From: Elusimicrobia bacterium UBA5214
Lineage (GTDB): Bacteria; Elusimicrobiota; UBA5214
NCBI GenBank assembly: GCA_002412545.1
Contig: DHVG01000002.1
Location: 140,700-204,699 of the forward strand
Length of the DNA stretch: 64,000 nt
Reading direction: 5' to 3'
Part shown: positions 50,750 to 58,734 of the stretch, piece after piece
Layout: each line of letters opens with the position of its first letter
Numbering within the stretch: the stretch's first letter is position 1
The notes under the pieces: generated by a model
Seen by the model: the letters and a program-made list of their open reading frames with translations, nothing else
The model's database searches: none
Told to the model about the DNA's origin: nothing
Position numbers and translations under genes: made by a program

Positions 50750-51687
50750 TAACCACCTCCGCCTAAAAGATACAGCACTGCCATCCGAATCGCAATACCG
50801 TTAGTTACCTGTTCTTGAATTACTGAAGATGGACCGTCAGCAACTTCCGATGAAATTTCTATTCCTCGGTTCAATGGTCCGGGATGCATTACTAAGACAT
50901 CCTCTTTTGCCGCAGCCAGCCGTTCTTTAGTTATTCCGTAGAGTAAAGTATATTCGTGCAAGGAAGGGAAAAAGTAACTCTGTTGTTGTCGTTCAAGTTG
51001 CACCCGTAAGATATTAATTACATCCGCTCCGGGTAAAGCATCTTCAAGACGGTAATATATCTTTACACCTATTTTTTCTATTCCTTGTGGGATTAAGGTT
51101 GCTGGACCGACCACACATACTTCGGCACCGAGTTTAGTTAAACCCCAGATATTAGATTTTGCTACCCGACTGTGTAAAATATCACCAACAATTACTACTT
51201 TTAAACCTTTGAGGTGATTACCTCTAATCCTTTTCTTCTTTTCTCTAATCGTGAAAATATCCAGTAATCCTTGGGTTGGGTGTTCATGTAAACCGTCACC
51301 CGCATTGATTACCGAAGCAGTAATATTCCTTGCCAAGACATTTGGTGCGCCGGACATCCCGTGACGGATAATCACAAAATCTGATTTCATCGCTTCTAAG
51401 GTTTTGCCGGTATCAATTAGACCTTCGCCTTTGACTACACTGCTTGCCGAAACGGTAATATTGATTACATCCGCACTCAACCTTTTTGCGGCAAGTTCAA
51501 AAGAAGTACGGGTGCGGGTAGAAGCTTCATAGAAGAGTAAAACCACAGTCTTACCCCGTAAGGTAGGAACTTTTTTTACTGAACGAGTAAATAAATCTTT
51601 AAACGGGCTTGCCGTGTCTAAAATATGTTCAATTTCTTCTTTGGTAAGATATTCTAAACCTAAGAGGTCTTTGCTTTTAAGTGGCAA
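50749..51687 (-). CDS. pyrB: Aspartate carbamoyltransferase catalytic subunit
   Basis: The 312-residue enzyme makes carbamoyl aspartate. FYEASTRTRTSFELAAKRL is the carbamoyl-phosphate site; INAGDGLHEHPTQGLLDIFTI, VMHPGPLNRGIEI complete the active site. No pyrI is seen. It follows pyrR by 3 bases and touches pyrC by one base. Confidence 0.96.
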   Translation of the reverse strand: MPLKSKDLLGLEYLTKEEIEHILDTASPFKDLFTRSVKKVPTLRGKTVVLLFYEASTRTRTSFELAAKRLSADVINITVSASSVVKGEGLIDTGKTLEAMKSDFVIIRHGMSGAPNVLARNITASVINAGDGLHEHPTQGLLDIFTIREKKKRIRGNHLKGLKVVIVGDILHSRVAKSNIWGLTKLGAEVCVVGPATLIPQGIEKIGVKIYYRLEDALPGADVINILRVQLERQQQSYFFPSLHEYTLLYGITKERLAAAKEDVLVMHPGPLNRGIEISSEVADGPSSVIQEQVTNGIAIRMAVLYLLGGGG

Positions 51688-51690
51688 CTT

Positions 51691-52230
51691 TTATTTCTCC
51701 CAAAGACTTACCTCATCTTTACTATCAACTTCTTTAAGTTCAACTTTGACCATTTCTTTTAAACTGGTAGAAATTTTTTTACCAATATAGTCCGCCTGAA
51801 TTGGTAATTCACGATTTCCCCGGTCAATCAAGACCGCTAATTTTATTCCTTGCGGACGACCAAAATCAATTAAAGCATCTAAAGCCGAACGAATTGTCCG
51901 CCCGGTAAAAAGGACATCATCAATCAGAATAATTACTTTCTCATCTATACCGAAAGGCAATTTTGTCTCCTTCACAATCGGTTGACTGGCAACCAGACTT
52001 AAATCATCACGGTAAAGAGTAATATCAAGTATTCCCAAGGACAGATTTTTTGCACCGAGTTTTTCTAACTCTTTGGCTAAACGTTCGGCTAAAGGCACCC
52101 CACGGCAACGTATTCCGATTAAAGCAACTTTTTCTAAATTTTCTTTTTTCGCAATTTCCTGGGCAAGAGTGTTCAAAGTTTTACCAATTTCTTTAGCGGT
52201 CATTAAAACTTTCTTTTTCTTAAATTCCAT
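51691..52230 (-). CDS. pyrR: PyrR bifunctional regulator/uracil phosphoribosyltransferase
   Basis: The 179-residue protein has IGIRCRGVPLAERLAKEL and the PRPP-binding IILIDDVLFTGRTIRSALDAL. In Gram-positive bacteria PyrR binds pyr mRNA to cause attenuation. I could not find an obvious anti-terminator/terminator pair in the 8-base gap to purE or nearby, so its regulatory role here is uncertain. It heads the pyrRBCK run. Confidence 0.93.
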   Translation of the reverse strand: MEFKKKKVLMTAKEIGKTLNTLAQEIAKKENLEKVALIGIRCRGVPLAERLAKELEKLGAKNLSLGILDITLYRDDLSLVASQPIVKETKLPFGIDEKVIILIDDVLFTGRTIRSALDALIDFGRPQGIKLAVLIDRGNRELPIQADYIGKKISTSLKEMVKVELKEVDSKDEVSLWEK

Positions 52231-52238
52231 TTCTACTC

Positions 52239-52745
52239 CTACTTTCGCAGCGATTCTTTAACCTTTTTTGCTTTTGCGATTACTTCAACAGTCAACTTTT
52301 CCCGATATTTTAGCAAATTTTTTCTTATTTGTGGATACTTTAAAGAAAGAATTTCTGCCGCATAAATTGCGGCATTTTTTGCTCCCGCTTCACCAATTGC
52401 CATTGTTCCGACCGGTATACCCGAAGGCATTTGCACAATTGAATAGAGTGAATCTTTCCCTTGAAGATATTTTGTTTCCATGGGAACACCAATTACTGGC
52501 AACACGGTTTCTGCCGCAATTACTCCCGGTAAATGGGCAGCACCACCAGCACAGGCAATAATCACTTCAATTCCTTTCTTTTCTGCCTGGTGGATATAAT
52601 TCCGGGTGCGTTTCGGTGTTCGATGTGCGGAAGAGATAGTCAACTCGTAAGGAATATTTAACTCTTCCAAAATTTTACATCCTGATTTTACAGTTGGTAA
52701 GTCCGAATCACTACCAAGAACAATCCCCACTAATACTTTTTTCAC
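52239..52745 (-). CDS. purE: N5-carboxyaminoimidazole ribonucleotide mutase
   Basis: The 168-residue enzyme has IVLGSDSDLPTVKSG, ISSAHRTPKRT and IACAGGAAHLPGVIAAET, with GVPMETKYLQGKDSLYSIVQMPSGIPVGT as expected. It is class I PurE; PurK is not seen in the window. Ends 8 bases before pyrR starts. Confidence 0.95.
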   Translation of the reverse strand: MKKVLVGIVLGSDSDLPTVKSGCKILEELNIPYELTISSAHRTPKRTRNYIHQAEKKGIEVIIACAGGAAHLPGVIAAETVLPVIGVPMETKYLQGKDSLYSIVQMPSGIPVGTMAIGEAGAKNAAIYAAEILSLKYPQIRKNLLKYREKLTVEVIAKAKKVKESLRK

Positions 52746-52754
52746 TCTCCATCT

Positions 52755-52813
52755 CTCCTTACTTTCCTAACTTTCTAACTCTTTAACTATCTAACTCCCT
52801 AACTTCCTAACTG
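52755..52813. repeat. Octamer array across the purD stop
   Basis: Six units of the type CTNNCTAA (CTTTCTAA, CTATCTAA), period 8, lie in the purD-purE gap and reach into purD, so the final residues KLGS and the stop codon are part of the array. Confidence 0.8.
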
Positions 52814-54110
52814 CTTTTATCCCGATATCTCTTCGGTAATGCATCTTCTCAAATTTTATTTTTTCTACCGCGCTATATGTATTCTTTATCGCTTTTTCTA
52901 TATTTTCACCTAAACCAGTTACACCGAGCACTCTCCCGCCATTGGTCACTAAAGTTGACCGTTCACCGTTCACCGTTAACCGTTTAGTGCCAGCATGGAA
53001 AACAGTTATATTTTGCATTTTTTTCGTTTCTTCAAGACCAAATATTTCTTTACCTTTTTCGTAATCACCCGGATAGCCACCAGAAGCGAGGACGACACAA
53101 ACTGACGAACAAGCAGACTGGTGATTAGTGGTTAGTGATTGGTAATCGGACAAATTTTTGTCAATTGTGGCTAAACAGAGGTCAACTAAATCTTCATTAA
53201 GCAAAGGTAAAGTTACCTGTGCTTCCGGGTCACCGAAACGACAATTGAACTCTAAAACTTTTGGTCCTTCTTCAGTAATCATTAAACCAAAATAGATTAT
53301 CCCCCGATAGTCCAGTTTTTCTGCATTTATCCCTTTTATAAAGTTAGCAAATATTTCTTTATCTATTTTTTTTCTAATTTTTTCGTTAATAATCGGTGCT
53401 GGTGCGTAGGCACCCATCCCGCCAGTATTTGGTCCTTTGTCATTATCAAAAATCGGCTTATGGTCTTGTGAAGCGGGAAGGGGAATAAGCGTTTTGCCAT
53501 CACAGAAAGCCAGAACCGTTGCTTCTTCTCCTTTAAGTTTCTCTTCAATAATAATTTTTTCACCGGCTTGACCAAAAATTTTTTTTACCATCATTTGTTC
53601 AACTGCTTCTTTCGCTTGGTCAAATGTAGCACAGACAATTACTCCTTTACCCGCAGCCAGACCGTCGGCTTTAACCACTAAAGAAGGTGTAACGTGTAAA
53701 GTGTAATGTGTAATGTAACTTATTGCATCTTGAGAATTATCAAAGACCTTAAATTCAGCGGTCGGCATATTATACTTTTTCATAAAATTTTTTGCAAATA
53801 TTTTACTACCTTCAAGTTGTGCTGATTTCTTATCCGGTCCGAAAATTTTCAGATTTTTTTCTCTAAAGGCGTCAACGATACCGGTGACTAAAGGTGCTTC
53901 CGGACCGACAATAGTCAAATCAATATTTTTTTCTTCAGCGAAACCAATCAATGCCGGGAAATCGGTAATCTCTAAATTTACACATTCCGCATCCTCGGCA
54001 ATACCACCGTTACCCGGAATACAATAAATCTTTTCTACCTGTTTACTCGGTTTCAGTTTCCAAACGATTGTATGTTCCCTTCCACCACCACCAATTACTA
54101 ATACTTTCAT
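52791..54110 (-). CDS. purD: Phosphoribosylamine-glycine ligase (GARS)
   Basis: The 439-residue ATP-grasp enzyme has VIGGGGREHTIVWKL, VGPEAPLVTGI, VVKADGLAAGKGVIVC, DHKPIFDNDKGPNTGGMGAYAPAP and FNCRFGDPEAQVTLPLL. Three heptamer arrays are inside: 52957-52986 (LTVNGERSTLVTNGG), 53117-53150 (LSDYQSLTTNHQS) and 53686-53720 (YITHYTLHVTPSL); an octamer array forms its end. All keep the frame and fall in loops. Confidence 0.95.
   Translation of the reverse strand: MKVLVIGGGGREHTIVWKLKPSKQVEKIYCIPGNGGIAEDAECVNLEITDFPALIGFAEEKNIDLTIVGPEAPLVTGIVDAFREKNLKIFGPDKKSAQLEGSKIFAKNFMKKYNMPTAEFKVFDNSQDAISYITHYTLHVTPSLVVKADGLAAGKGVIVCATFDQAKEAVEQMMVKKIFGQAGEKIIIEEKLKGEEATVLAFCDGKTLIPLPASQDHKPIFDNDKGPNTGGMGAYAPAPIINEKIRKKIDKEIFANFIKGINAEKLDYRGIIYFGLMITEEGPKVLEFNCRFGDPEAQVTLPLLNEDLVDLCLATIDKNLSDYQSLTTNHQSACSSVCVVLASGGYPGDYEKGKEIFGLEETKKMQNITVFHAGTKRLTVNGERSTLVTNGGRVLGVTGLGENIEKAIKNTYSAVEKIKFEKMHYRRDIGIKAVRKLGS
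52957..52986. repeat. Heptamer array in purD (C-terminal part)
   Basis: ACCGTTC/ACCGTTA units, four copies, encode KRLTVNGERSTL. Confidence 0.75.
53117..53150. repeat. Heptamer array in purD (middle)
   Basis: CTAATCA/CTAACCA/CCAATCA units on the coding strand, four copies, encode DYQSLTTNHQS. Confidence 0.8.
53686..53720. repeat. Heptamer array in purD (ATP-grasp region)
   Basis: GTGTAAC/GTGTAAA/GTGTAAT units, four to five copies, encode ITHYTLHVTPS just before the conserved LVVKADGLAAGKG. Confidence 0.8.
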
Positions 54111-54126
54111 AAGATTAGTCCTTTTT

Positions 54127-54170
54127 TCCGCAGATTACGCAAAAAATCCGCAAAGAACGCAGAGAAAATT
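54127..54170. repeat. Degenerate array with CCGCAGATTACGCA/CCGCAAAGAACGCA units
   Basis: Two 14-16-base relatives of the 43661-43729 unit, upstream of purD. The surrounding 138-base gap has no gene. Confidence 0.5.
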
Positions 54171-54248
54171 CCAATTGCTTTTAAGGTTACTTTCTTCGGT
54201 TGAAGTTCCCGCTCAAGGTCTCTCATATTTTGAACAAGAAGTAGAACA

Positions 54249-54482
54249 TCAATATATTTGTCCAATTACTTTTTTGATTAATTTATTGTTCTCAAAATCT
54301 ACATAGTCAAAAGAACCAAGTAATTCACCGGTGGAAGAATAAATTTCTATTCCTTCAATGTCACCTAATCGTCTCTCATAAATTTCGCCTGTATCTGGGT
54401 CAACGATTGATTTTTTTACATCAGCATCAAAATAGTGTCTAATTTTGAACTTTTCACCTGAATGTTTAATGATTTTTTCCAT
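54249..54482 (-). CDS. Hypothetical 77-residue protein
   Basis: I do not recognise this small acidic/basic mixed protein. It contains DVKKSIVDPDTGEIYERRLGDIEG and IYSSTGELLGSFDYVDFENN, beta-rich in character, with no signal peptide or transmembrane segment. It lies between purC and purD. The codon pattern and plain start make it a likely gene, but with low certainty. Confidence 0.5.
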   Translation of the reverse strand: MEKIIKHSGEKFKIRHYFDADVKKSIVDPDTGEIYERRLGDIEGIEIYSSTGELLGSFDYVDFENNKLIKKVIGQIY

Positions 54483-54497
54483 AAAATTTCATTAGCG

Positions 54498-54522
54498 ACT
54501 ACCGATTAACCGATTAACCGAT
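54498..54522. repeat. Octamer array at the purC stop
   Basis: CCGATTAA repeats nearly three times; it encodes NRLIG and the stop of PurC. Confidence 0.75.
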
Positions 54523-55393
54523 TGTATGCTTGCCAGTATTTTTCTTTTGTTTTTTCTACAATTTCTGGGGGTAATTCCGGAACCGGCGGTTCTTTGTTCC
54601 AGTTAATTGATTCCAGATAATCACGGACAAATTGTTTATCAAAACTTTCCTGTGCTCTTCCCGGTTTATATTTTTCTTTATCCCAGAACCGTGAAGAATC
54701 CGGCGTAAGCACTTCATCAATCAGAATAATTTCATTTTCTACTTTTCCGAATTCAAATTTTGTATCAGCAATAATTATCCCTTTTTCTTCAGCATACTTT
54801 GTTGCTTTCACATATAATTCTAAACTTTTTTCTTTAAGTATTTTTGCTACTTCGTAACCTTCATTATCAATTACTTGTTGTTCACTGATATTAATATCAT
54901 GCCCGGAAATTGCCTTGATTGCCGGTGTAAAAATTGGTTCAGGTAATTTATCCGATTCTCTTAATCCGCCAGGTAACTTAATCCCACAGACCAAACCGCT
55001 TTCTTGGTATTCTTTCCAGGCAGAACCGGATAAGTAACCACGGACGACACATTCTACATTGATTCTTTTTGTTTTTTTGACCAGCATTGACCGTTCACGA
55101 AGAATCTCTGCTTCCGGCAGAGTACGCAAAATTTCCGGGTATTCATTTATGTTCGCAGTGATTAAGTGGTTAGTGGTTATGTCGCTAAGATAATTGAACC
55201 AGAAAATAGAAATCTGATTAAGAATTTTACCTTTATCCGGTATTGCGGTTGGCAGGATAAAATCAAATGCTGAAATACGGTCAGTAGCCACAATCAGGAG
55301 TTTATCGTCTAAATCGTAAATATCCCGCACTTTACCACGGAAAAATAAAGGTATACCTTTCAATTCGGTTTCTTTAAGCACGAAATTTTCCAT
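54506..55393 (-). CDS. purC: SAICAR synthase
   Basis: The 295-residue enzyme joins aspartate to CAIR. FRGKVRDIYDLDDKLLIVATDRISAFDFIL, VECVVRGYLSGSAWKEYQ, IIADTKFEFG and IDEVLTPDSSRFW identify the long (yeast-like) type. A short repeat at 55157-55190 (SDITTNHLITANI) lies in the N-terminal half and the last residues come from an octamer array. It follows phoU. Confidence 0.95.
   Translation of the reverse strand: MENFVLKETELKGIPLFFRGKVRDIYDLDDKLLIVATDRISAFDFILPTAIPDKGKILNQISIFWFNYLSDITTNHLITANINEYPEILRTLPEAEILRERSMLVKKTKRINVECVVRGYLSGSAWKEYQESGLVCGIKLPGGLRESDKLPEPIFTPAIKAISGHDINISEQQVIDNEGYEVAKILKEKSLELYVKATKYAEEKGIIIADTKFEFGKVENEIILIDEVLTPDSSRFWDKEKYKPGRAQESFDKQFVRDYLESINWNKEPPVPELPPEIVEKTKEKYWQAYNRLIG
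55157..55190. repeat. Heptamer-like array inside purC
   Basis: AGTGATT, AGTGGTT, AGTGGTT words at 7-8-base spacing, in frame, encoding DITTNHLITANI. Confidence 0.6.
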
Positions 55394-55410
55394 AGAGGTG
55401 ATTACCTCAA

Positions 55411-56091
55411 TTAAACACCCGGACTTCTCGGTTTTTCGGCAGCATGATGGCGGACATCTTTACCAAGTACCATAAAAATTACATCTTCAGCGATATTCGT
55501 TGCATGGTCACCGATGCGTTCCAAATTACGTGCAATAAGAATAAGCGTTAACGCCCGCTTAATTGTTGTTGGGTCGGAAATCATAAAAGTTAAAAGTTCA
55601 CGAAAAAGTTGGTCTTTCAGTTCATCAACTTCGTCATCTCGTTCCAATACTGATTTTGCTAATTCTACATCCTTGCGGACAAAACTGTCTAGTCCATCTT
55701 GTAACATTTTGCTGGCAATATTTGCCATCCGAGGAATATCAATCAAAGGTTTAAGTTGCGGTTCTTTAAGGTATTCAGTACCATTTTGGGAAATGTTTAC
55801 TGCTTGGTCACCGACTCTTTCTAATTCCGAGTTGATTTTCATCCCGGCAGTGATGAACCTTAAATCAGTAGCAGTTGGCTGGCGCAAAGCGAGTAATTTG
55901 AGACAGGCATCATCAATTTCAATGTGTAAAAAATTCATCTCATTTTCCCAGTTATTTATCTGATTAAACAAAATTGGCTCCCGTTTGACTAATCCATCCA
56001 TCGCCTGATTAATCATTTTTTCCGCAAGATTACCCATAGAAAGCAATTTCTCTTTCAATTCTTTTAACTCTTCATCAAAATGTCTATCCAT
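55411..56091 (-). CDS. phoU: PhoU phosphate regulator
   Basis: The 226-residue protein consists of two PhoU helical repeats (HFDEELKELKEKLLSMGNLAEKMI; RVGDQAVNISQNG and RIGDHATNIAEDVIFMVLGKDVRHH metal-binding signatures). It restrains Pst activity and PhoR signalling. It is the last gene of the pst operon. No phoR/phoB pair is in the window. Confidence 0.94.
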   Translation of the reverse strand: MDRHFDEELKELKEKLLSMGNLAEKMINQAMDGLVKREPILFNQINNWENEMNFLHIEIDDACLKLLALRQPTATDLRFITAGMKINSELERVGDQAVNISQNGTEYLKEPQLKPLIDIPRMANIASKMLQDGLDSFVRKDVELAKSVLERDDEVDELKDQLFRELLTFMISDPTTIKRALTLILIARNLERIGDHATNIAEDVIFMVLGKDVRHHAAEKPRSPGV

Positions 56092-56100
56092 TACACACCT

Positions 56101-56196
56101 CCGTTATTGCTGTTAATTTCGTTAAGTCCGTTTAGTCCGTTCTGAGTATATGTTAACGGTTCAACGGTCAAAACGGTCTCAACGGACATAACAGTC
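56101..56196. repeat. Inverted nonamer array in the pstB-phoU gap
   Basis: About ten units of 9 bases: CCGTTTAGT-type first, ACGGTCAAA/ACGGACATA-type last, the inverse orientation. It fills the 113-base gap between pstB and phoU. Units are shared with 16388-16486 and 45776-45856. Confidence 0.8.
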
Positions 56197-56204
56197 TAAT
56201 TGGT

Positions 56205-56960
56205 TTATCCAAAACGACCGGTAATATAGTCCTGTGTTCTCTCATCTTTAGGAGCAGTAAAAATTTTGCCGGTTTCACCAAATTCAATTAAATCACCTAA
56301 AAGAAGAAAACCGGAAAAATCAGAAACTCTTGCTGCCTGTTGCATATTATGGGTAACAATAACTACCGTATATTCTTTTTTCAATTCAAACATCAGTTCT
56401 TCAATTTTACCGGTAGCGATTGGGTCAAGTGCGGAACAAGGTTCATCCATAAGAATTACTTCCGGTTCTACTGCAAGTAAACGGGCTAAACAAAGACGTT
56501 GTTGTTGCTCAAGAGATAAAGAGAGTGCCGGTTTTTTCAGTTTATCTTTCAATTCATCCCAGAGCCAAACATTGTTTAAACTTTTCTCTACGATTTCTTT
56601 AAGTAAACGGTTATTGTTTGTTCCCCGGACACGTAAACCGTAAACGAGATTATCAAATACAGTCAAAGGGAAAGGATTGGGTCGCTGGAAAACCATCCCG
56701 ACTTTTTTTCGTAATTCTACAAGATTAGTATTATTCAAATAAATATTTTCACCGTCTAAGTATACTTCTCCTTCAACTTTGACTCCTTTAATCAAATCGT
56801 TCATCCGGTTAAGTGTGCGCAATAAGGTGGATTTACCACACCCGGAAGGACCGATTAAAGCAGTAATCTTTCTATCAGTAAAAGTTAGATTTATTTCCTT
56901 AAGTGCTTGAAATTTACCGTAGTAGACAAATAAATTTTTTACTACAATTTTATCCGCCAT
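56205..56960 (-). CDS. pstB: Phosphate ABC transporter ATPase PstB, degenerate signature
   Basis: The 251-residue NBD has Walker A GPSGCGKSTLLRTLNRMND, an intact Q-loop (VFQRPNPFPLTVFDN), Walker B VILMDEPCSALDP and H-loop VIVTHNMQQAARV. The ABC signature, however, is LSLEQQQR in place of LSGGQQQR. It lies 2 bases after the other pstB. With that subunit it would form one complete ATP site and one degenerate one. Confidence 0.94.
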   Translation of the reverse strand: MADKIVVKNLFVYYGKFQALKEINLTFTDRKITALIGPSGCGKSTLLRTLNRMNDLIKGVKVEGEVYLDGENIYLNNTNLVELRKKVGMVFQRPNPFPLTVFDNLVYGLRVRGTNNNRLLKEIVEKSLNNVWLWDELKDKLKKPALSLSLEQQQRLCLARLLAVEPEVILMDEPCSALDPIATGKIEELMFELKKEYTVVIVTHNMQQAARVSDFSGFLLLGDLIEFGETGKIFTAPKDERTQDYITGRFG

Positions 56961-56962
56961 AA

Positions 56963-57718
56963 CTATCCAAATCTTCCGGAAAGATACTCTTCAGTTTTTT
57001 TATTCTTGGGTGCAGTAAAAATATTTCTTGCTGTATCGTATTCTACTAATTCACCCATCAGGAAAAAAGCAACCTTATCGGCAACCCGTGCTGCTTGTTT
57101 AATATTATTAGTTACGAGAATAATTGTATATTCTTTTTTCAGTTCATACAGAGCATCTTCAATTTTTGCCGTAGATATCGGGTCAAGTCCAGCTGTCGGT
57201 TCATCAAGAAGGAGAACCTGTGGCTCAAGAGCTAAAACCCGGGCTAAACAGAGACGTTGTTGTTGACCACCGGAAAGTTTAAGTGCCGAGTCCGGGAGAC
57301 GAGATTTAACTTCATCCCAGAGATGCACTGCTTTAAGACTTTTCTCTACTAATTGTGCAAGTTGTTTTTTATCTTTCAGCCGATGGAGTTGCGGAGCAAA
57401 AGCAACATTTTCAAAAATTGAGTAAGGCAAAGGAATCGGGTTAGCAAAAACCATACCCATATGTCTACGGAGTAAAGAAACATCAATTCCGTTAGCGTAA
57501 ATATTCTGTCCAGCAAAAAATATTTCACCTTCAAGACGGAAATAAGGAATCAGGTCATTAAGCCGATTTAAACAACGCAAAAAAGTTGTTTTCCCACTAT
57601 TTGCCGGACCAATAATTGTGAGGATTTCATTTGGTAAAATATCAAGATTAAGATTCCTAATAAATAGTTTTTCGTGATAATATGCGTTCAGGTTCTTCGC
57701 AAGGATAATTGGTTCCAT
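56963..57718 (-). CDS. pstB: Phosphate ABC transporter ATPase PstB, degenerate Q- and H-loops
   Basis: The 251-residue NBD keeps Walker A (GPANSGKTTFLRCLNRLND), Walker B VLLLDEPTAGLDP and a perfect signature LSGGQQQRLCLARV. The Q-loop glutamine is Ala (VFANPIPLPYSIFEN) and the H-loop histidine is Asn (LVTNNIKQAARV). These faults are exactly complementary to the paralogue at 56205-56960, pointing to an obligate heterodimer. It lies directly after pstA. Confidence 0.94.
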   Translation of the reverse strand: MEPIILAKNLNAYYHEKLFIRNLNLDILPNEILTIIGPANSGKTTFLRCLNRLNDLIPYFRLEGEIFFAGQNIYANGIDVSLLRRHMGMVFANPIPLPYSIFENVAFAPQLHRLKDKKQLAQLVEKSLKAVHLWDEVKSRLPDSALKLSGGQQQRLCLARVLALEPQVLLLDEPTAGLDPISTAKIEDALYELKKEYTIILVTNNIKQAARVADKVAFFLMGELVEYDTARNIFTAPKNKKTEEYLSGRFG

Positions 57719-57733
57719 TTGAGGTGATTACCT

Positions 57734-58645
57734 CTATCTTTCTCCACGGAGACGTTGTCTTGTCTTCGTCCGAATAAGAATAGCAACAAAATTTAGACAA
57801 ACGGTTAAAACTAAAAGTACCAGTACAGTAGAGTAAAGAATCGGTTTAGTAACTTCTACATCCGGTGATTGTGTAGCTAAAACATAAATATGATACCCCA
57901 GATGCATAAACTGATGATTAAGTTGCGTCGGGAGATAGGGTAAATAATAAGCCACACCGGTAAACATTATCGGTGCAACTTCACCCGCACCCCGACTTAC
58001 CGCTAAAATACCACCAGTAAGTATTCCACCAATCGCCTGCGGGAGGACAACATGCCGAACCATCTGCCATCGGGTTGCTCCTAAAGCGTAAGCGGCTTCA
58101 CGAAAACTGTCAGGTACAGCACGTAATGCTTCTTCAGTAGTTACTACTACCGTGGGTAAAGTAAGTAAAGCCAAAGTTAATGCTGCCCAAATTATTGCTG
58201 GTTGTCCATAGACAAGAGTATGAGCAAAAAATATATTGTCAATATTTTTACCGATGAATTGGATAAAAAAACCTAATCCAAAAAGACCAAAAACAATTGA
58301 AGGTACACCAGCAAGATTATGTATTGCTAAACGTACCCAATAGACATACTTTGACCCTTGAGAAGCATACTCGTGGAGATAAATTGCGGTAAATACACCT
58401 AACGGTAACACTACAAGGGTCATTAAAATTACCAAAGCAACGGTAGCAAATATTGCCGGGAAAATACCGCCACCGGTCATCCCTGTTTCCGGTGCATTAG
58501 TTAAAAATTTCCAGGAAATACCCGGTAAACCATTGTAAATTATATTTCCTAAGATAATCGCTACGATAAAAATAATTAAAACCGAAGCTAATCCGGTAAG
58601 CGAGGTATAGAATTTACTAATTAAACTTATAAATATACGTTTCAT
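57734..58645 (-). CDS. pstA: Phosphate ABC transporter permease PstA
   Basis: The 303-residue membrane protein (about six helices) has the PstA features NLAGVPSIVFGLFGLGFF and EEALRAVPDSFREAAYALGATRWQMVRHVVLP, the EAA coupling loop. Start is set at ATG 58645; a TTG at 58684 would extend into a repeat array. It pairs with PstC. Confidence 0.94.
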   Translation of the reverse strand: MKRIFISLISKFYTSLTGLASVLIIFIVAIILGNIIYNGLPGISWKFLTNAPETGMTGGGIFPAIFATVALVILMTLVVLPLGVFTAIYLHEYASQGSKYVYWVRLAIHNLAGVPSIVFGLFGLGFFIQFIGKNIDNIFFAHTLVYGQPAIIWAALTLALLTLPTVVVTTEEALRAVPDSFREAAYALGATRWQMVRHVVLPQAIGGILTGGILAVSRGAGEVAPIMFTGVAYYLPYLPTQLNHQFMHLGYHIYVLATQSPDVEVTKPILYSTVLVLLVLTVCLNFVAILIRTKTRQRLRGER

Positions 58646-58651
58646 TTTATC

Positions 58652-58731
58652 AATTCGCAATATCGCCAAAAAAATTCTCCGCAAAATCGCTAAAAATACT
58701 TTGCGTTAGCTTTAGCGTTTTGGCGTTAATC
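58652..58731. repeat. Degenerate array in the pstC-pstA gap
   Basis: Words CGC(A/C)AA and TTTAGCG/TTGGCG repeat at about 9-13 bases, left side inverse to right (ATCGCCA against TGGCGTT). The gap has no gene. Confidence 0.5.
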
Positions 58732-58734
58732 ATT

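Noticed and set aside
52231..52238. PyrR-binding attenuator upstream of pyrR
   Set aside because: The gap to purE is 8 bases and no terminator/anti-terminator pair with the conserved loop could be found.
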